DNA of 64,000 nucleotides from CAVQGZ01 sp964400785 (GTDB lineage: Bacteria; Actinomycetota; Actinomycetes; Jiangellales; Jiangellaceae): positions 1-64,000 of the forward strand of contig CAYNWB010000006.1 in assembly GCA_964400785.1 (NCBI GenBank). The letters run 5' to 3'. Shown here in pieces: positions 39,777-50,000 of the stretch. The notes below the pieces were generated by a model. It ran no database searches. It was not told the origin of the DNA and worked only from the letters and a program-made list of their open reading frames with translations. Positions within the stretch are counted from its first letter, which is position 1. Each line of letters starts with the position of its first letter. The position numbers and the translations under genes were made by a program.

Positions 39777-40771
39777 GGGCCGGTGCCGAGCTCGGTCAGG
39801 CCGTGGTGCTCGAGAAGACGCCGGGCCGTGGCAGCGCCCGCGTCGGCCAGGCTGGCCGGTGCGACGACGAAGGCGTCCGGCCCGGCGATGGTCATCATCA
39901 GCCCGACCCGGTCGGCGACCGGCGGCAGCACCTCGGCCTCGACCTCGAGGTCGTCGTCCGACCTGACAACCCGCGTCCGCTCGGCGAACCGGCTGACGAC
40001 CCAGAACCGGTCGCGGGGCACGACGACGTGCACGGTGGTGAGCGTCCGGGACGCGGCGATGCGCTCCTCGACGTCGTCCGGTCGCTCGAACGGCTGGTCC
40101 AGCAGCTCGATCGCTCGGATGCCGCTGACCAGGAACGTCCGGATGTCGCCGTGCTCGTCCAGGGGCCCGGCGTCGACCTCGAACCCTCGTCGCGTGCTCA
40201 CCACGCGGTAGGGCTCGATCACCCGCGAGCCGACCCCGGGGCGCCAGGCCCGCCAGTAGTCGATGCGCACCCTGCGTCGGGCTGCCGCCGCCTCGCGAAG
40301 CGTCGCGGCCAGGTGGCCGCCATACGGGGCGCGGCCGTCGATGCCGGTCAGCAGCGTCTCGGTCAGCCGCTGCACGGCCTGCGCGAGAACCTCGTTGCCG
40401 GGCTCGAGGGCAGCGAGGTCACGTGCCGCGCGGTACAGCGGACCCAGCACGTCGGCCGAGAGGTACTGCAGGCCGAGCTCGTGCAGGGGTGTCGCGCTGG
40501 TGAGCCGCACGACGACCGCCTCGGTGGAGACGGTCTGCTCGCCGGTGGCCGAGAGGAACTCGATGCCGATGCCCTCGGTGAGCGCCAGGTCGTGGCCGAC
40601 GGGAACGTCCCGGTTCATGAAGACCTGGAGGTCGGAGCGAAGGCTCCGCACGCTGAGGCCGATCTCGTCCGAGAGCTGCTCCAGCGACAGCCCCTCGGGG
40701 TGGTGCAGCAGGATGCCGAACACGCGCGCCAGCCGGTGTACCCGCTCGGCGTACCGCGCCGGGGCCGCCAT
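39773..40771 (-). CDS. WYL-domain transcriptional regulator, PafC-like
   Basis: This 332-residue protein has an N-terminal winged-helix region (ARVFGILLHHPEGLSLEQLSDEIGLSVRSLRSDL), a WYL domain (RVRIDYWRAWRPGVGSRVIEPYRVV) and a WCX C-terminal domain. ATG 40771 overlaps the stop of the upstream WYL gene (ATGA), so the two are translationally coupled. In mycobacteria PafB and PafC form a heterodimeric DNA-damage activator encoded as such a pair beside pafA. Here the pair sits elsewhere, beside a phosphatase and oxoprolinase, so it may be a paralogous system. The 3' end overlaps convergent metZ by four bases. Confidence 0.85.
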   Translation of the reverse strand: MAAPARYAERVHRLARVFGILLHHPEGLSLEQLSDEIGLSVRSLRSDLQVFMNRDVPVGHDLALTEGIGIEFLSATGEQTVSTEAVVVRLTSATPLHELGLQYLSADVLGPLYRAARDLAALEPGNEVLAQAVQRLTETLLTGIDGRAPYGGHLAATLREAAAARRRVRIDYWRAWRPGVGSRVIEPYRVVSTRRGFEVDAGPLDEHGDIRTFLVSGIRAIELLDQPFERPDDVEERIAASRTLTTVHVVVPRDRFWVVSRFAERTRVVRSDDDLEVEAEVLPPVADRVGLMMTIAGPDAFVVAPASLADAGAATARRLLEHHGLTELGTGP

Positions 40772-41661
40772 CAGGACGCCTCTCCCGCGACGACGGCCTG
40801 CAGCTCGCGGCGAACCTCGTCGCGCACGTCGTCCGGACCGAGCAGCAGCACTCGGCTGCCCAGCTCGTAGAGGCGCTGGCGAAAGGCCTGGCGGTGCGTC
40901 ACCGGGATGGTGAGCACCACCTCGCTGCCGTGCTGCTCGACGCTCGCCGCCCGCCCGAGCATCGACTCGACGTGGTCTGCGTGCTCGACCGTGGTGCGCA
41001 CGGTGACGTCGACCGCCGGGTCCTTCGCCCACCTGATGGGGTCGAGGTCGGGCCTGGCCGGGCGATCGGGCACCCGGGCGGTGCCGGGAGCGTCGATGGC
41101 CAGGTCGCTCATGCGGGCCACGACGAAGGTCTTGACGACCGCGCTGTCGTCGTCCTGCTCGGCTGTCAGGTACCACCCGCCGGGCTCGGCGTGCAGGGCG
41201 TGCGGGTGCACCCGCCGCGAGCGGCCCTTGTAGGTGAAGCGCAGCAGGCAGTGACCGGCCACCGCACGATGCACCGTGGCCAGCTGCGGCAGCTCGGTGT
41301 CGGCCTGCACCGCGAGGTCGGCGACCGCCGCTGTGGTGTCGTCACCGAGGTCGTCGAACAGGTCGGCCAGCGACGCTGCGGCCGCCGCCCGCAACAGCTC
41401 GGCGCGCTGCTGCGGGGTGAACTCGACCCGTAGCCGGTTGTCGACCGCGGTGAGCCGGTATCGAGCCGGCTCACCCTCGGCGGCGACGTTGGTGATCTGC
41501 CACCCCAGGCTCTCCAGGTGGGCGACGTCGCGGCGCAGCTGGTCACGCCGGTTCTCGGGGGTGGTGCCGCCATAGCGAACCGTGTCGAGCAGCTCATCGA
41601 TCGAGAGCGTGCGGCCCGGGGCGCCGGCCAGCATCGACAGCAGCTGGGTCAGCCGCTCCAT
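40771..41661 (-). CDS. WYL-domain transcriptional regulator, PafB-like
   Basis: This protein of about 296 residues begins MERLTQLLSMLAGAPGRTLSI, a winged-helix start typical of PafB-type regulators. A linker follows, then a WYL domain (LLRFTYKGRSRRVHPHALHAEPGGWYLTA) and a WCX-like end (SRVLLLGPDDVRDEVRRELQAVV). ATG 41661 fits the family start; a longer start at 41691 is possible. Either way the 5' end overlaps the PAP2 gene by 68-98 bp in another frame. WYL domains sense ligands, in PafBC possibly single-stranded DNA. The coupled downstream paralogue suggests a heterodimer. Confidence 0.85.
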   Translation of the reverse strand: MERLTQLLSMLAGAPGRTLSIDELLDTVRYGGTTPENRRDQLRRDVAHLESLGWQITNVAAEGEPARYRLTAVDNRLRVEFTPQQRAELLRAAAAASLADLFDDLGDDTTAAVADLAVQADTELPQLATVHRAVAGHCLLRFTYKGRSRRVHPHALHAEPGGWYLTAEQDDDSAVVKTFVVARMSDLAIDAPGTARVPDRPARPDLDPIRWAKDPAVDVTVRTTVEHADHVESMLGRAASVEQHGSEVVLTIPVTHRQAFRQRLYELGSRVLLLGPDDVRDEVRRELQAVVAGEAS

Positions 41662-42307
41662 GGGCCCCAGCTGGTCCCGCCCCACCGCCACCGCCCCAGT
41701 GTGTCAGCATGGCGGCTGCCGCCAGCACCCATGCGCTGCCGAGCAGCCACCCGCCCAGCACGTCCGAGCACCAGTGCACCCCGAGGGCCACTCGGCTCCA
41801 GCCGACCAGTGCCACGACCGTGACCACCACCGCGGCGGCGAGCACCCGTGCGATCCGCGAGTGCAGCACCGTCGCCGTGCCGACGATCAGCACGACGGTG
41901 ACCCAGGTGACGACCGCCGACTGGCTGTGCCCGGACGGGAACGAGGCACCGTCCACGACCGGGCCGACCGGTGGCGGCCGCTCGCGACCGACCGCCAGCT
42001 TCACGAGAGAGTTCAGCAGCGCACTTGCGGCGACCGTGACTGCCGCTGCGACGGCGAGCCCGACCCGTCGACGCAGCGTCAGCACGACCACGACGGCGGC
42101 CACGACTCCCAGCGCGACCCATCCGCTGCCCAACCAGGTGGTCACGGCGGCGACCTGTCTCAGCGCGGGAGTGCTGCGTTCGGCGACACCACCGGCGACG
42201 GCCTCGTCCCAGGCGATGAGCCGGTCCGCGCCGTCCACCACGAGCACGGTCAGCACCCCGAACACGGACAGCAGGGCCACGGCCCCGCTCGCGAGCGCGC
42301 GCGTCAT
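41594..42307 (-). CDS. PAP2 family membrane phosphatase
   Basis: This 237-residue integral membrane protein has about six helices and the three-part acid phosphatase signature: KLAVGRERP (motif 1), PSGHS (motif 2) and SRVALGVHWCSDVLGG (motif 3). Such enzymes dephosphorylate undecaprenyl pyrophosphate, phosphatidic acid or phosphatidylglycerol phosphate. ATG 42307 overlaps the oxoprolinase stop (ATGA). The last 30 or so residues are Gly/Ala/Pro rich and overlap the WYL gene, so this tail is dispensable-looking. Confidence 0.9.
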   Translation of the reverse strand: MTRALASGAVALLSVFGVLTVLVVDGADRLIAWDEAVAGGVAERSTPALRQVAAVTTWLGSGWVALGVVAAVVVVLTLRRRVGLAVAAAVTVAASALLNSLVKLAVGRERPPPVGPVVDGASFPSGHSQSAVVTWVTVVLIVGTATVLHSRIARVLAAAVVVTVVALVGWSRVALGVHWCSDVLGGWLLGSAWVLAAAAMLTHWGGGGGAGPAGAHGAADPAAVDAGRRPGPHALDR

Positions 42308-45300
42308 CCGGTTCCGTACCCCCCGCCACCCGGAGTCTGCACCACCAGGACGTCGCCGACATCGACCGTCGTGGTGTCCGCGCTGGCCAGCCTGGTCACC
42401 GTGCCGTCGCGACGTTCGACCCAGGTACGGCCCAGCGCGCCGGGCGACCCGCCGGCCATGCCGTAGGGAGGTACGACCCGGTGGCCGGACAGGATGCTGA
42501 GCGTCATCGCCTCGTCGAACACGATGCGCCGTTGCGCTCCGTCCCCGCCGTGCCAGCGGCCCTCTCCCCCGCTGCCGCGCCGCACGGCGAACGACTCGAC
42601 CCGCACCGGGTAGCGAGACTCGAGCACCTCCGGGTCGGTGAGCCGCGAGTTCGTCATGTGGGTCTGCACGACGTCCGCACCGTCGAACCCCTCACCGGCG
42701 CCCGACCCTGACGCGACGGTCTCGTAGTACTGGTGACGCTCGTTGCCGAACGTGACGTTGTTCATGGTTCCTGAGCCCTCGGCCTGCACCCCGAGGGCTG
42801 CGTACAGCGCCCCCGTCACTGCTTGCGACGTCTCGACGTTGCCCGCCACCACTGCTGCCGGGTAGCTCGGGGCGAGCATCGACTGCTCGGGCACCACGAT
42901 GGTCAGCGGGCGCAGGCACCCGTCGTTGAGCGGGATGTCGTCGTCGACCAGCGTCCGGAAGACGTACAGCACGGCAGCTGTGGCCACCGAGCGCGGGGCG
43001 TTGAAGTTCGACGCGAGCTGGTGGCTCGAGCCGGTGAAGTCGATCACCGCGCTGCGGGTGCTGCGGTCGACACGCACGGCGACCTCGATCACGGCCGCGT
43101 TGTCCATCGCGTACCGGTAGTCGCCGTCGCTCAGTCGCGCCACGACCGACCGCACGGCCTGCTCGGCGTTGTCCTGGACGTGGCGCATGTACGCCTGCAC
43201 CACGTCGAGCCCGAAGTGTTCGATCATCGCCCGCACCTCGGCGACGCCCTTCTCGTTCGCCGCGACCTGGGCGCGCAGGTCGGCGAGGTTGACGTCGGGG
43301 TTGCGGGAGGGGTACGGCGCCTCGGTCAGCAGCAGGCGCGTCTCGACCTCGCGCATCACCCCGTCGCGCACGAGCAGCCAGTTGTCGAACAGCACCCCCT
43401 CCTCGTGCACCTGCGTGCTGAACGCGGGCATCGAGCCGGGGGTGAGTCCACCGATCTCGGCATGGTGACCGCGTGAGGCGACGTAGAACAGCACGGTCGC
43501 GCCCGCGTCGTCGTACACCGGGGTCACCACTGTCACGTCCGGCAGGTGGGTGCCACCGTGGTAGGGGTCGTTGATCGCGTACACGTCGCCGGCGCGCATC
43601 GTCGCGGCGTTGCGTCGGATCACCTGCTTGATGGACGAGCCCATCGATCCCAGGTGCACCGGCATGTGGGGGGCGTTGGCGATGAGGTTGCCCTCGGCGT
43701 CGAACAGGGCGCACGAGAAGTCGAGGCGCTCCTTGATGTTCACCGACTGCGCCGTGCTCTCCAGTCGCGCACCCATCTGCTCGGCGATCGACATGAACAG
43801 GTTGTTGAACACCTCGAGCATCACCGGGTCCACGGCGGTGCCCGCATCGGCGGCAGCCACGTCCGCTGTGCGCGTGAGCACGAGGTGACCCGTTGCCGTG
43901 GCGCGGGCCGACCAGCCCGGTTCGACGACGGTCGTGGCGTCGGGCTCGGCGATGATGGCGGGGCCCTCGACAACGGTGTCGGGCGCCAGGGCCGCCCGCT
44001 CGTCGAGCGTGGCCGTGACCCACTGCTCCCCGGAGTACATGCGCACCATCTGCCTGCGTGAGGCCGCCGGCGCGGGCGGTACGAGGTCGGCGAGGTCGGG
44101 TGGGTCGCTGTGCCCGATGGCCTCCACGGACAGTGCCTCGACGACCAGCGGCCGATCCATGAGGAACGAGTACGTGCGCCGGTAGGCGGCCTCGAAGTCG
44201 CCCCGGATTCCGGCGGCGTCGGTCAGAGGCACGGGCAGAGCCGTGTCGGTTCCGTCGAAGCGCACCAGGGCACGGGCCACGGTCCGCACCGCAGACGGCT
44301 CGACGTCCTCGGCCAGAACCTCGGCGACGGCGAGGCCGCTCAGGCGCTCGGCCAGCGCCTCGAGCTCGGGCATCAGGTCGTCCGTCAGCGTGCGCTCCAC
44401 CGACTGCTCCCGCATGGCGCGCACGTCGGCGAGCCCGATGCCCAGTGCGGACAGCACGCCGGCCATCGGCGGTACCAGCACGGTGCGGATGCCGAGCGCG
44501 TCGGCCACCGCGCAGGCGTGCTGGCCGCCCGCTCCCCCGAACGTCGTGAGCACGTACTCGGTGACGTCGTGGCCCTTCTGCACCGAGATCGTGCGCACGG
44601 CGTTGGCCATGTTCGCCACGGCGATCTGCAGACAGCCCGAGGCCACCTGCTCCGGTGATCGCGCCTGCCCGGTGGCGTGCGACACCGCCGCAGCGAGTGC
44701 CTCGAACTGCGACTGCACGGTGGCGAGGTCGAGTGGCTGGTCACCGTCGGGACCGAACACGGCGGGAAAGTGGTCGGGCTGGACGCGGCCGAGCAGCACG
44801 TTGGCGTCGGTGACCGCCAGCGGTCCCCCGTTGCGGTAGCACGCCGGACCGGGATCGGCGCCGGCGGAGTCGGGCCCCACGCGCAGGCGGCTGCCGTCGA
44901 AGTGCAGAACCGAGCCTCCGCCCGCTGCGACCGTGTGGATCGCCAGCATCGGCGCGCGCAGGCGCACCCCTGCGACCTCGGTGTCGAAGACCCGCTCGAG
45001 CTCACCGGCGTAGTGCGACACGTCGGTCGAGGTGCCACCCATGTCGAACCCGATCACCTTCGAGTAGCCGAGCATCTCGCTCATGCGCACCATGCCCACG
45101 ATGCCCCCCGCAGGGCCGGACAGGATGGCGTCCTTGCCACGGAAGTGGTGGGCCTCGGCGAGCCCGCCGTTGGACTGCATGAACAGCAGAGGGACGTCTC
45201 CGAGCTCGGCCGCGACGGCCTCGGTGTAGCGGCCGAGGATCGGTGAGAGGTAGGCGTCGGCCACCGTCGTGTCACCGCGCGAGACGAGCTTCATCAACGG

Positions 45301-45876
45301 GCTGGCCTCGCTCGACACGGAGACCTGGGTGAACCCGACACGCCGGGCGACCTCGCCGGCCGCCCGCTCGTGCTCGGGGTAGAGGTGGGCGTGCATGCAC
45401 ACGACCGCCACCGATCGGAAGCCCTGCTCGATGGCCTGCCGAAGGTCGCGCTCGAGCCGTCCCAGGTCGGGCTCTCGCAGCACCGCGCCGGCCGCGGACA
45501 CACGCTCGTCGTACTCGATGACGGACGTGTGCAGCAGGGACGGCAGCACGACGTGACGGGCGAAGATCCTGGGACGGTTCTGGTAGCCGATGCGCAGGGC
45601 ATCGGCGAAGCCTCGCGTCACGACCAGCACGGTCGGCTCGCCCCGGCGCTCGAGCAGGGCGTTCGTCGCAACGGTCGTACCCATGCGCACGGCATCGACG
45701 GGGTCGCCGGACTCCGCGAGCAGCCGCTGCACCGCGGCGGTCGCGGCGTCGCGGTAGTGCCGTGGGTTGTGCGAGAGAACCTTCTCGGTGAGCAGCCGCC
45801 CGTCCGGACGACGTGCCACCACGTCGGTGAACGTCCCGCCGCGATCGATCCAGAACTGCCAGCCGCGGGCAGCCAC
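42304..45876 (-). CDS. 5-oxoprolinase-type hydantoinase, A and B domains fused
   Basis: This 1,190-residue protein joins a hydantoinase/oxoprolinase A domain (FWIDRGGTFTDVVARRPDG at residue 7, GFDMGGTSTDVSHYAG near 270; ASKHA-like ATP site) to a B domain from about residue 690 (NINFKERLDFSCALF-like start, GGTHLPDVTVVTPV, and GGSPGALG near the end). The single-chain form is that of eukaryotic and some bacterial 5-oxoprolinases, which open 5-oxoproline to glutamate with ATP. Hydantoins or acetophenone-like substrates are alternatives. No Pxp-type PxpABC genes are nearby. It lies 16 bp after a tiny membrane peptide gene. Confidence 0.88.
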   Translation of the reverse strand: MAARGWQFWIDRGGTFTDVVARRPDGRLLTEKVLSHNPRHYRDAATAAVQRLLAESGDPVDAVRMGTTVATNALLERRGEPTVLVVTRGFADALRIGYQNRPRIFARHVVLPSLLHTSVIEYDERVSAAGAVLREPDLGRLERDLRQAIEQGFRSVAVVCMHAHLYPEHERAAGEVARRVGFTQVSVSSEASPLMKLVSRGDTTVADAYLSPILGRYTEAVAAELGDVPLLFMQSNGGLAEAHHFRGKDAILSGPAGGIVGMVRMSEMLGYSKVIGFDMGGTSTDVSHYAGELERVFDTEVAGVRLRAPMLAIHTVAAGGGSVLHFDGSRLRVGPDSAGADPGPACYRNGGPLAVTDANVLLGRVQPDHFPAVFGPDGDQPLDLATVQSQFEALAAAVSHATGQARSPEQVASGCLQIAVANMANAVRTISVQKGHDVTEYVLTTFGGAGGQHACAVADALGIRTVLVPPMAGVLSALGIGLADVRAMREQSVERTLTDDLMPELEALAERLSGLAVAEVLAEDVEPSAVRTVARALVRFDGTDTALPVPLTDAAGIRGDFEAAYRRTYSFLMDRPLVVEALSVEAIGHSDPPDLADLVPPAPAASRRQMVRMYSGEQWVTATLDERAALAPDTVVEGPAIIAEPDATTVVEPGWSARATATGHLVLTRTADVAAADAGTAVDPVMLEVFNNLFMSIAEQMGARLESTAQSVNIKERLDFSCALFDAEGNLIANAPHMPVHLGSMGSSIKQVIRRNAATMRAGDVYAINDPYHGGTHLPDVTVVTPVYDDAGATVLFYVASRGHHAEIGGLTPGSMPAFSTQVHEEGVLFDNWLLVRDGVMREVETRLLLTEAPYPSRNPDVNLADLRAQVAANEKGVAEVRAMIEHFGLDVVQAYMRHVQDNAEQAVRSVVARLSDGDYRYAMDNAAVIEVAVRVDRSTRSAVIDFTGSSHQLASNFNAPRSVATAAVLYVFRTLVDDDIPLNDGCLRPLTIVVPEQSMLAPSYPAAVVAGNVETSQAVTGALYAALGVQAEGSGTMNNVTFGNERHQYYETVASGSGAGEGFDGADVVQTHMTNSRLTDPEVLESRYPVRVESFAVRRGSGGEGRWHGGDGAQRRIVFDEAMTLSILSGHRVVPPYGMAGGSPGALGRTWVERRDGTVTRLASADTTTVDVGDVLVVQTPGGGGYGTG

Positions 45877-45892
45877 CGGTGGGAGCCGGCCG

Positions 45893-45979
45893 CTAGGCCG
45901 CGCTGCCCTGCTTACGCACCACCATGACGACGACTCCGACGACGAGACCGACCAGCAGCAGGTACAGCAGCCACTTCAT
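45893..45979 (-). CDS. 28-residue single-pass membrane microprotein
   Basis: A short frame encodes MKWLLYLLLVGLVVGVVVMV followed by VRKQGSAA: one hydrophobic helix with a short basic end. An excellent ribosome-binding site (AGGAGG, six bases before ATG) supports translation, while nothing else in the interval explains it. It precedes the oxoprolinase by 16 bp and could be its leader or an independent membrane peptide. Many small actinobacterial membrane proteins of this size are unannotated. Function unknown. Confidence 0.6.
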   Translation of the reverse strand: MKWLLYLLLVGLVVGVVVMVVRKQGSAA

Positions 45980-46023
45980 GGAGACCCTCCTGTCGTGGCG
46001 GGAGGTTCCCGCCTCCACCCACT

Positions 46024-46665
46024 CTAGGACTCGATGGCGACTCGTGCGCCGAGGGCGATCAGTACCGTCCCCGAGACCGCCTCGAGCCGCCGACGCACGA
46101 CGGGACGGCGGAACCAGGCCCCCGTGCGGGCGACGCCGGCCGCCAGAGCCAGGTACAGCCCGGCCTCGATGGCGATCTGCAGCAGCGCCAGCGCGGCGGT
46201 GGTCGCGAACAGCGGCGCGTCGACGGGCACGAACTGCGGGTAGAAGGCGAGCATGAAGACCGCGGCCTTCGGGTTGGCCACGTTGACGGCCAGCCCCTCG
46301 CCGAACGCCACCCACCACGTGCGTCGGCGAGGCTCCGGACTGGTCGTCGGCGCCTCATGCGCACGCTCGCGATGGCGCCAGACCTGCAGCAGTGCGCGCC
46401 CACCGAGGTAGACGAGCACGCCGGCACCGACGACACGCAGCACGACGTAGGCCACCTCGGACGCAGCCACGAGCGCGGCCAGCCCCGCAGCTGCCGCCAG
46501 GGCCCACAGGTAGAGCCCAGCCTCGACGCCGAGAACCGTCGGGACGGCTCCCCGGAAACCTCGAACCGCGGCCCGGCGCAGGATCAGGGCCATGGCCGGG
46601 CCCGGGGCTGCGGCGATCAGGACGACGGCGAGCACGAAGGCCGGCAGGCGCTCGACCAGGTCCAT
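46024..46665 (-). CDS. LysE/RhtB family amino acid exporter
   Basis: This 213-residue membrane protein has six helices with the LysE-superfamily features: an AAPGPAMALILRRAAVRGFRG N-terminal loop, and GLAVNVANPKAAVFMLAFYPQFV after the third helix. RhtB-type members export homoserine, threonine or other amino acids. The gene is divergent from the NTF2-like gene. The intergenic sequence contains an imperfect CGCCGGC/GCCGGCG inverted repeat that could be an operator, without further support. Confidence 0.9.
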   Translation of the reverse strand: MDLVERLPAFVLAVVLIAAAPGPAMALILRRAAVRGFRGAVPTVLGVEAGLYLWALAAAAGLAALVAASEVAYVVLRVVGAGVLVYLGGRALLQVWRHRERAHEAPTTSPEPRRRTWWVAFGEGLAVNVANPKAAVFMLAFYPQFVPVDAPLFATTAALALLQIAIEAGLYLALAAGVARTGAWFRRPVVRRRLEAVSGTVLIALGARVAIES

Positions 46666-46702
46666 GCGCGCGAGGGTAGCGCCGGCTCGTACAGTGGCCG
46701 GC

Positions 46703-47080
46703 GTGCAGCCGCACCCGTTTCGAACCGCCGTGGAGCATCGCGACCTCGACCAGATGGTGCGGCTCCTGTCGCCCGACGTCCGGCTGTACTCCCCCGTGGC
46801 GTTCCGGCCGTTCGTCGGGCACGACCAGGTGCGTGAGCTGTTCGCGAACCTGCTCGAGGTGTTCGAGGGCTTCCACTACGTCGACGAGCTGGCGGGAGAG
46901 GCCTCGCACGCCCTGGTCTTCCGGGCGCACATCGGCGACGTGCAGATCCACGGACTCGACCACATGGTCATCGGCGAGGACGGTCTGGTGACCGAGTTCA
47001 CGGTCATGGTGCGTCCGCTGTCGGCAGCGATCCGGCTCGCCGAGACGATGGCTCCCCGTGTGGGTCACCTCAAGGGCTGA
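46703..47080 (+). CDS. NTF2-like/SnoaL fold protein
   Basis: This 125-residue protein has the SnoaL/NTF2-like pattern: FRTAVEHRDLDQMVRLLSPDVRLYSPVAFRPFVGHDQVRELF, then beta strands VFRAHIGDVQIHGLDHMVIGEDGLVTEFTVMVRP. The fold serves as small isomerases, hydrolases or ligand-binding proteins; no catalytic role can be assigned. GTG 46703 or 46694 may start it. The last 11 bases overlap the end of hrpA on the other strand. Confidence 0.75.
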   Translation: MQPHPFRTAVEHRDLDQMVRLLSPDVRLYSPVAFRPFVGHDQVRELFANLLEVFEGFHYVDELAGEASHALVFRAHIGDVQIHGLDHMVIGEDGLVTEFTVMVRPLSAAIRLAETMAPRVGHLKG

Positions 47081-50000
47081 GCTCGCCGATCTCCGCGAGA
47101 GCGGCCCGGATGCGCTTGGCCGACACCGGCCCGGGCGTTCCGAGATGCTGGGCGAAGACGCTGATCCGTAGCTCCTCGAGCATCCAGCGCACCCGCACCA
47201 CGTCGGGGTCGGTGCGGCGCGCCACCGGCAGGCTGTCCACGACATCGAGGTAGGCGTCCTCGACCTCGTGCACTCCCACCATGCGCTGAGCGTCCCGTCC
47301 TGGCTCGGCCGGCAGCACGTCGAGGCGCCGGGCCATGCCGCGCAGGTAGCGCACCAGGTCGGGCAGCCGGCCTCGTCCCACCTGGCTGATGAACCCGACG
47401 TGCACCAGGCCCTGCAGCTGCGCCTGCAGGTCATCGGCCACCGGTGTGGACGGGTCCAGCGCCGCGATGCGACCGGCGACCTCCTGCGCGCGAGCCAGCG
47501 CGTCAGCAGCGCTTCGCACCACGTCCAGCGTCACCTGCTCGAGGTCGGCACCCACCTCGTCACGCAGCCGCGCGTAGTGGTCTGCGTCCCAGGGCACGCC
47601 CCCGCTGTGCGCGACGAGGTCGTCGACGGCCGCGGCAGCCGCATCGTCCAGCAGGGCCGGCACGTCGGGGTAGGGGGTGTGCCCGAGCGCCAGCTTCGTG
47701 CGTGCGTCCAGGCGCCGAACCACGGCACGGGCGGGTGAGGGCAGCTCGAGCAGCAGCAGACGACGCACGCCACGAGGCATCGCCCGCCGCTGCTCGGCTG
47801 CGCTCGCCAGCACCCGCAGAGCGACGCTGCCCGTCTCGTCCACCAGCGCCGGGTACCCCTGCACCCGCCCGCTCGGCCGGTCGAGCACCAGCTCACGCGG
47901 GATGCTGCCCACGGTCCACGCCGACAGCCCCGAGCGCTCGATGCTCGGGGCCGCTTGTGCCACGGCTCGTCGCACCGAGGGAGCCAACCGGCTCTGCAGC
48001 GCACCCAGGTCACGGCCCTGGGCGAGGACGTGCCCGCGCTCGTCCACGACGCTCACGAGCACCGTCAGGAAGGCCGGCACCCTGGTCATGTCGATGTCGC
48101 CGGGACGCACCGCGGTACCGAACGAGCTCAGCGCAGTGGCCACCGCCTCGACAAGTGACCCCTGCGGCGACCCGAGGCGGTCGCACACGGCCGCGGCGTA
48201 GTCCGGTGCCGGGACGAACGATCGGCGAAGGGCCTTCGGGAGCGCTCGGATCATGGCCTGGACGAGCTCCCCGCGAAGGCCCGGCACCTGCCACGAGAAG
48301 GTGTGCGGGTCGAGACGGTTCAGCACGGTCAGCGGCACGCTCACCACGACGCCGTCGGAGTCCGACCCTGGCTCGAAGCGGTAGCCCACCGTCAGCGTCA
48401 GGTCGTCCAGCACCCAGGTGTCGGGATAGGCATCGAGGTCGACCCTGCCGGAGCCGGTTCGGGTCAGCTGCTCGGGCGTGAAGGTGAGCAGGTCGGGGTC
48501 GTCGCGGCGACGCTTCTTCCACCACGCGTCGAAGTGTCGTGCCGAGACCACCGAGGCGGGCAGCCGTTCGTCGTAGAGCGCGTAGAGGCCGTCGTCGTCG
48601 ATGAGGACGTCGCGTCGCCGCGCCCGCTCCTCGACGTCGGCCAGCCGCTCCATGGTGCGCCGGTTGTCGCGCACGAACCTGTGCCGGGTCTGCCACTCAC
48701 CCTCGACCAGCGCGCGACGGATGAACAGCTCGCGGCACTGCACCGGGTCGATGCGCGTGTACGCCACCGTGCGCGCGGGCACCACCACCAACCCGTACAG
48801 CGTCAGCGTCTCGGTGGCGACGACTGCGCCGCGGCGGGGGTCCCACCGAGGTTCGGAGTGGCTGCGCTGCAGCAGGTGCTCGGGTGCTGCAGCCTCGACC
48901 CACGACGGGTCGAGGCGCGCGACGTCGCGTCCCCAGACTCGTGTGGTCTCGACCAGCTCGGCAGCCATCACCCAGCGTGGGGGCTTGCGCGCCAGGGCCG
49001 AACCGGGGCTGATCGAGAACCTCGCCCCCCGTGTGCCGGCGAACTCGCGCCGGCGTTCGTCCCATGTCCCGACGTGGCTGAGCAGCCCGGCAAGCACGGC
49101 CTGGTGGATGCTGTCGGGGTCGGCGCGCGTGGCACTGTCGGCCCGCAGGTTCGGTGCGGCGGGAACCTCGATGCCCAGGTCGCGGCAGGCGCGGCGCAGC
49201 TGGGTCACCAGGTCCTGCCACTCGCGGACCCGCAGGAAGTGCAGGAACTCCGCCCGGCACAGGCGACGGAACGCGCTGCCCGACAGCTCCCGCTGCTTGT
49301 CCTGCAGGTAGGCCCAGAGGTTGAGGTACGCGAGCAGGTCCGAGGTGGGGTCGGCGAAACGTCGGTGGGCCGCCTCGGCGACGTCCCGCGCCTCGGCGGG
49401 GCGTTCGCGCGGGTCCTGGATGGACAGTGCCGCGGCGATGACCAGCACCTCCTGCACGCAGCCGAGCCGGTGCGCCTCCAGCACCATGCGCCCCAGGCGC
49501 GGGTCGACCGGCAGCCGGGCCAGGCGGGCGCCCAGCGGCGTGAGACGGGCCGGCGTGTGGTCGAGGTCGAGCGCGCCGAGCTCGTCGAGCAGCGCGATGC
49601 CGTCGCGCAGGGTGCGGCGGTCGGGTGGGTCGATGAACGGAAAGGCCTCGAGGTCGCCGAGCCCGAGGGCGGCCATCTGCAGGATCACCGAGGCCAGGTT
49701 GGTGCGCAGGATCTCGGGGTCGGTGAAGCGCGGGCGGTCGAGGTAGTCCTGCTCGGTGTACAGGCGCAGGCAGACACCGTCCGCCACCCGGCCGCAGCGG
49801 CCGGCGCGCTGGTCGGCGGACGCCTGCGACACGGGCTCGATCGGCAGCCGCTGCACCTTGGTGCGCATGCTGTAGCGCGAGATGCGGGCGGTACCCGCGT
49901 CGACGACGTAGCGGATCCCGGGCACCGTCAGCGACGTCTCCGCCACGTTGGTGGCCAGCACGACCCGACGCCCGCCGTGCGGGGCGAACACACGGTGCTG

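Noticed and set aside
46681..46705. CGCCGGC/GCCGGCG inverted repeat between the lysE-type and NTF2-like genes as operator or terminator
   Set aside because: Short GC palindromes are expected by chance at this base composition, there is no T run, and no regulator is adjacent.
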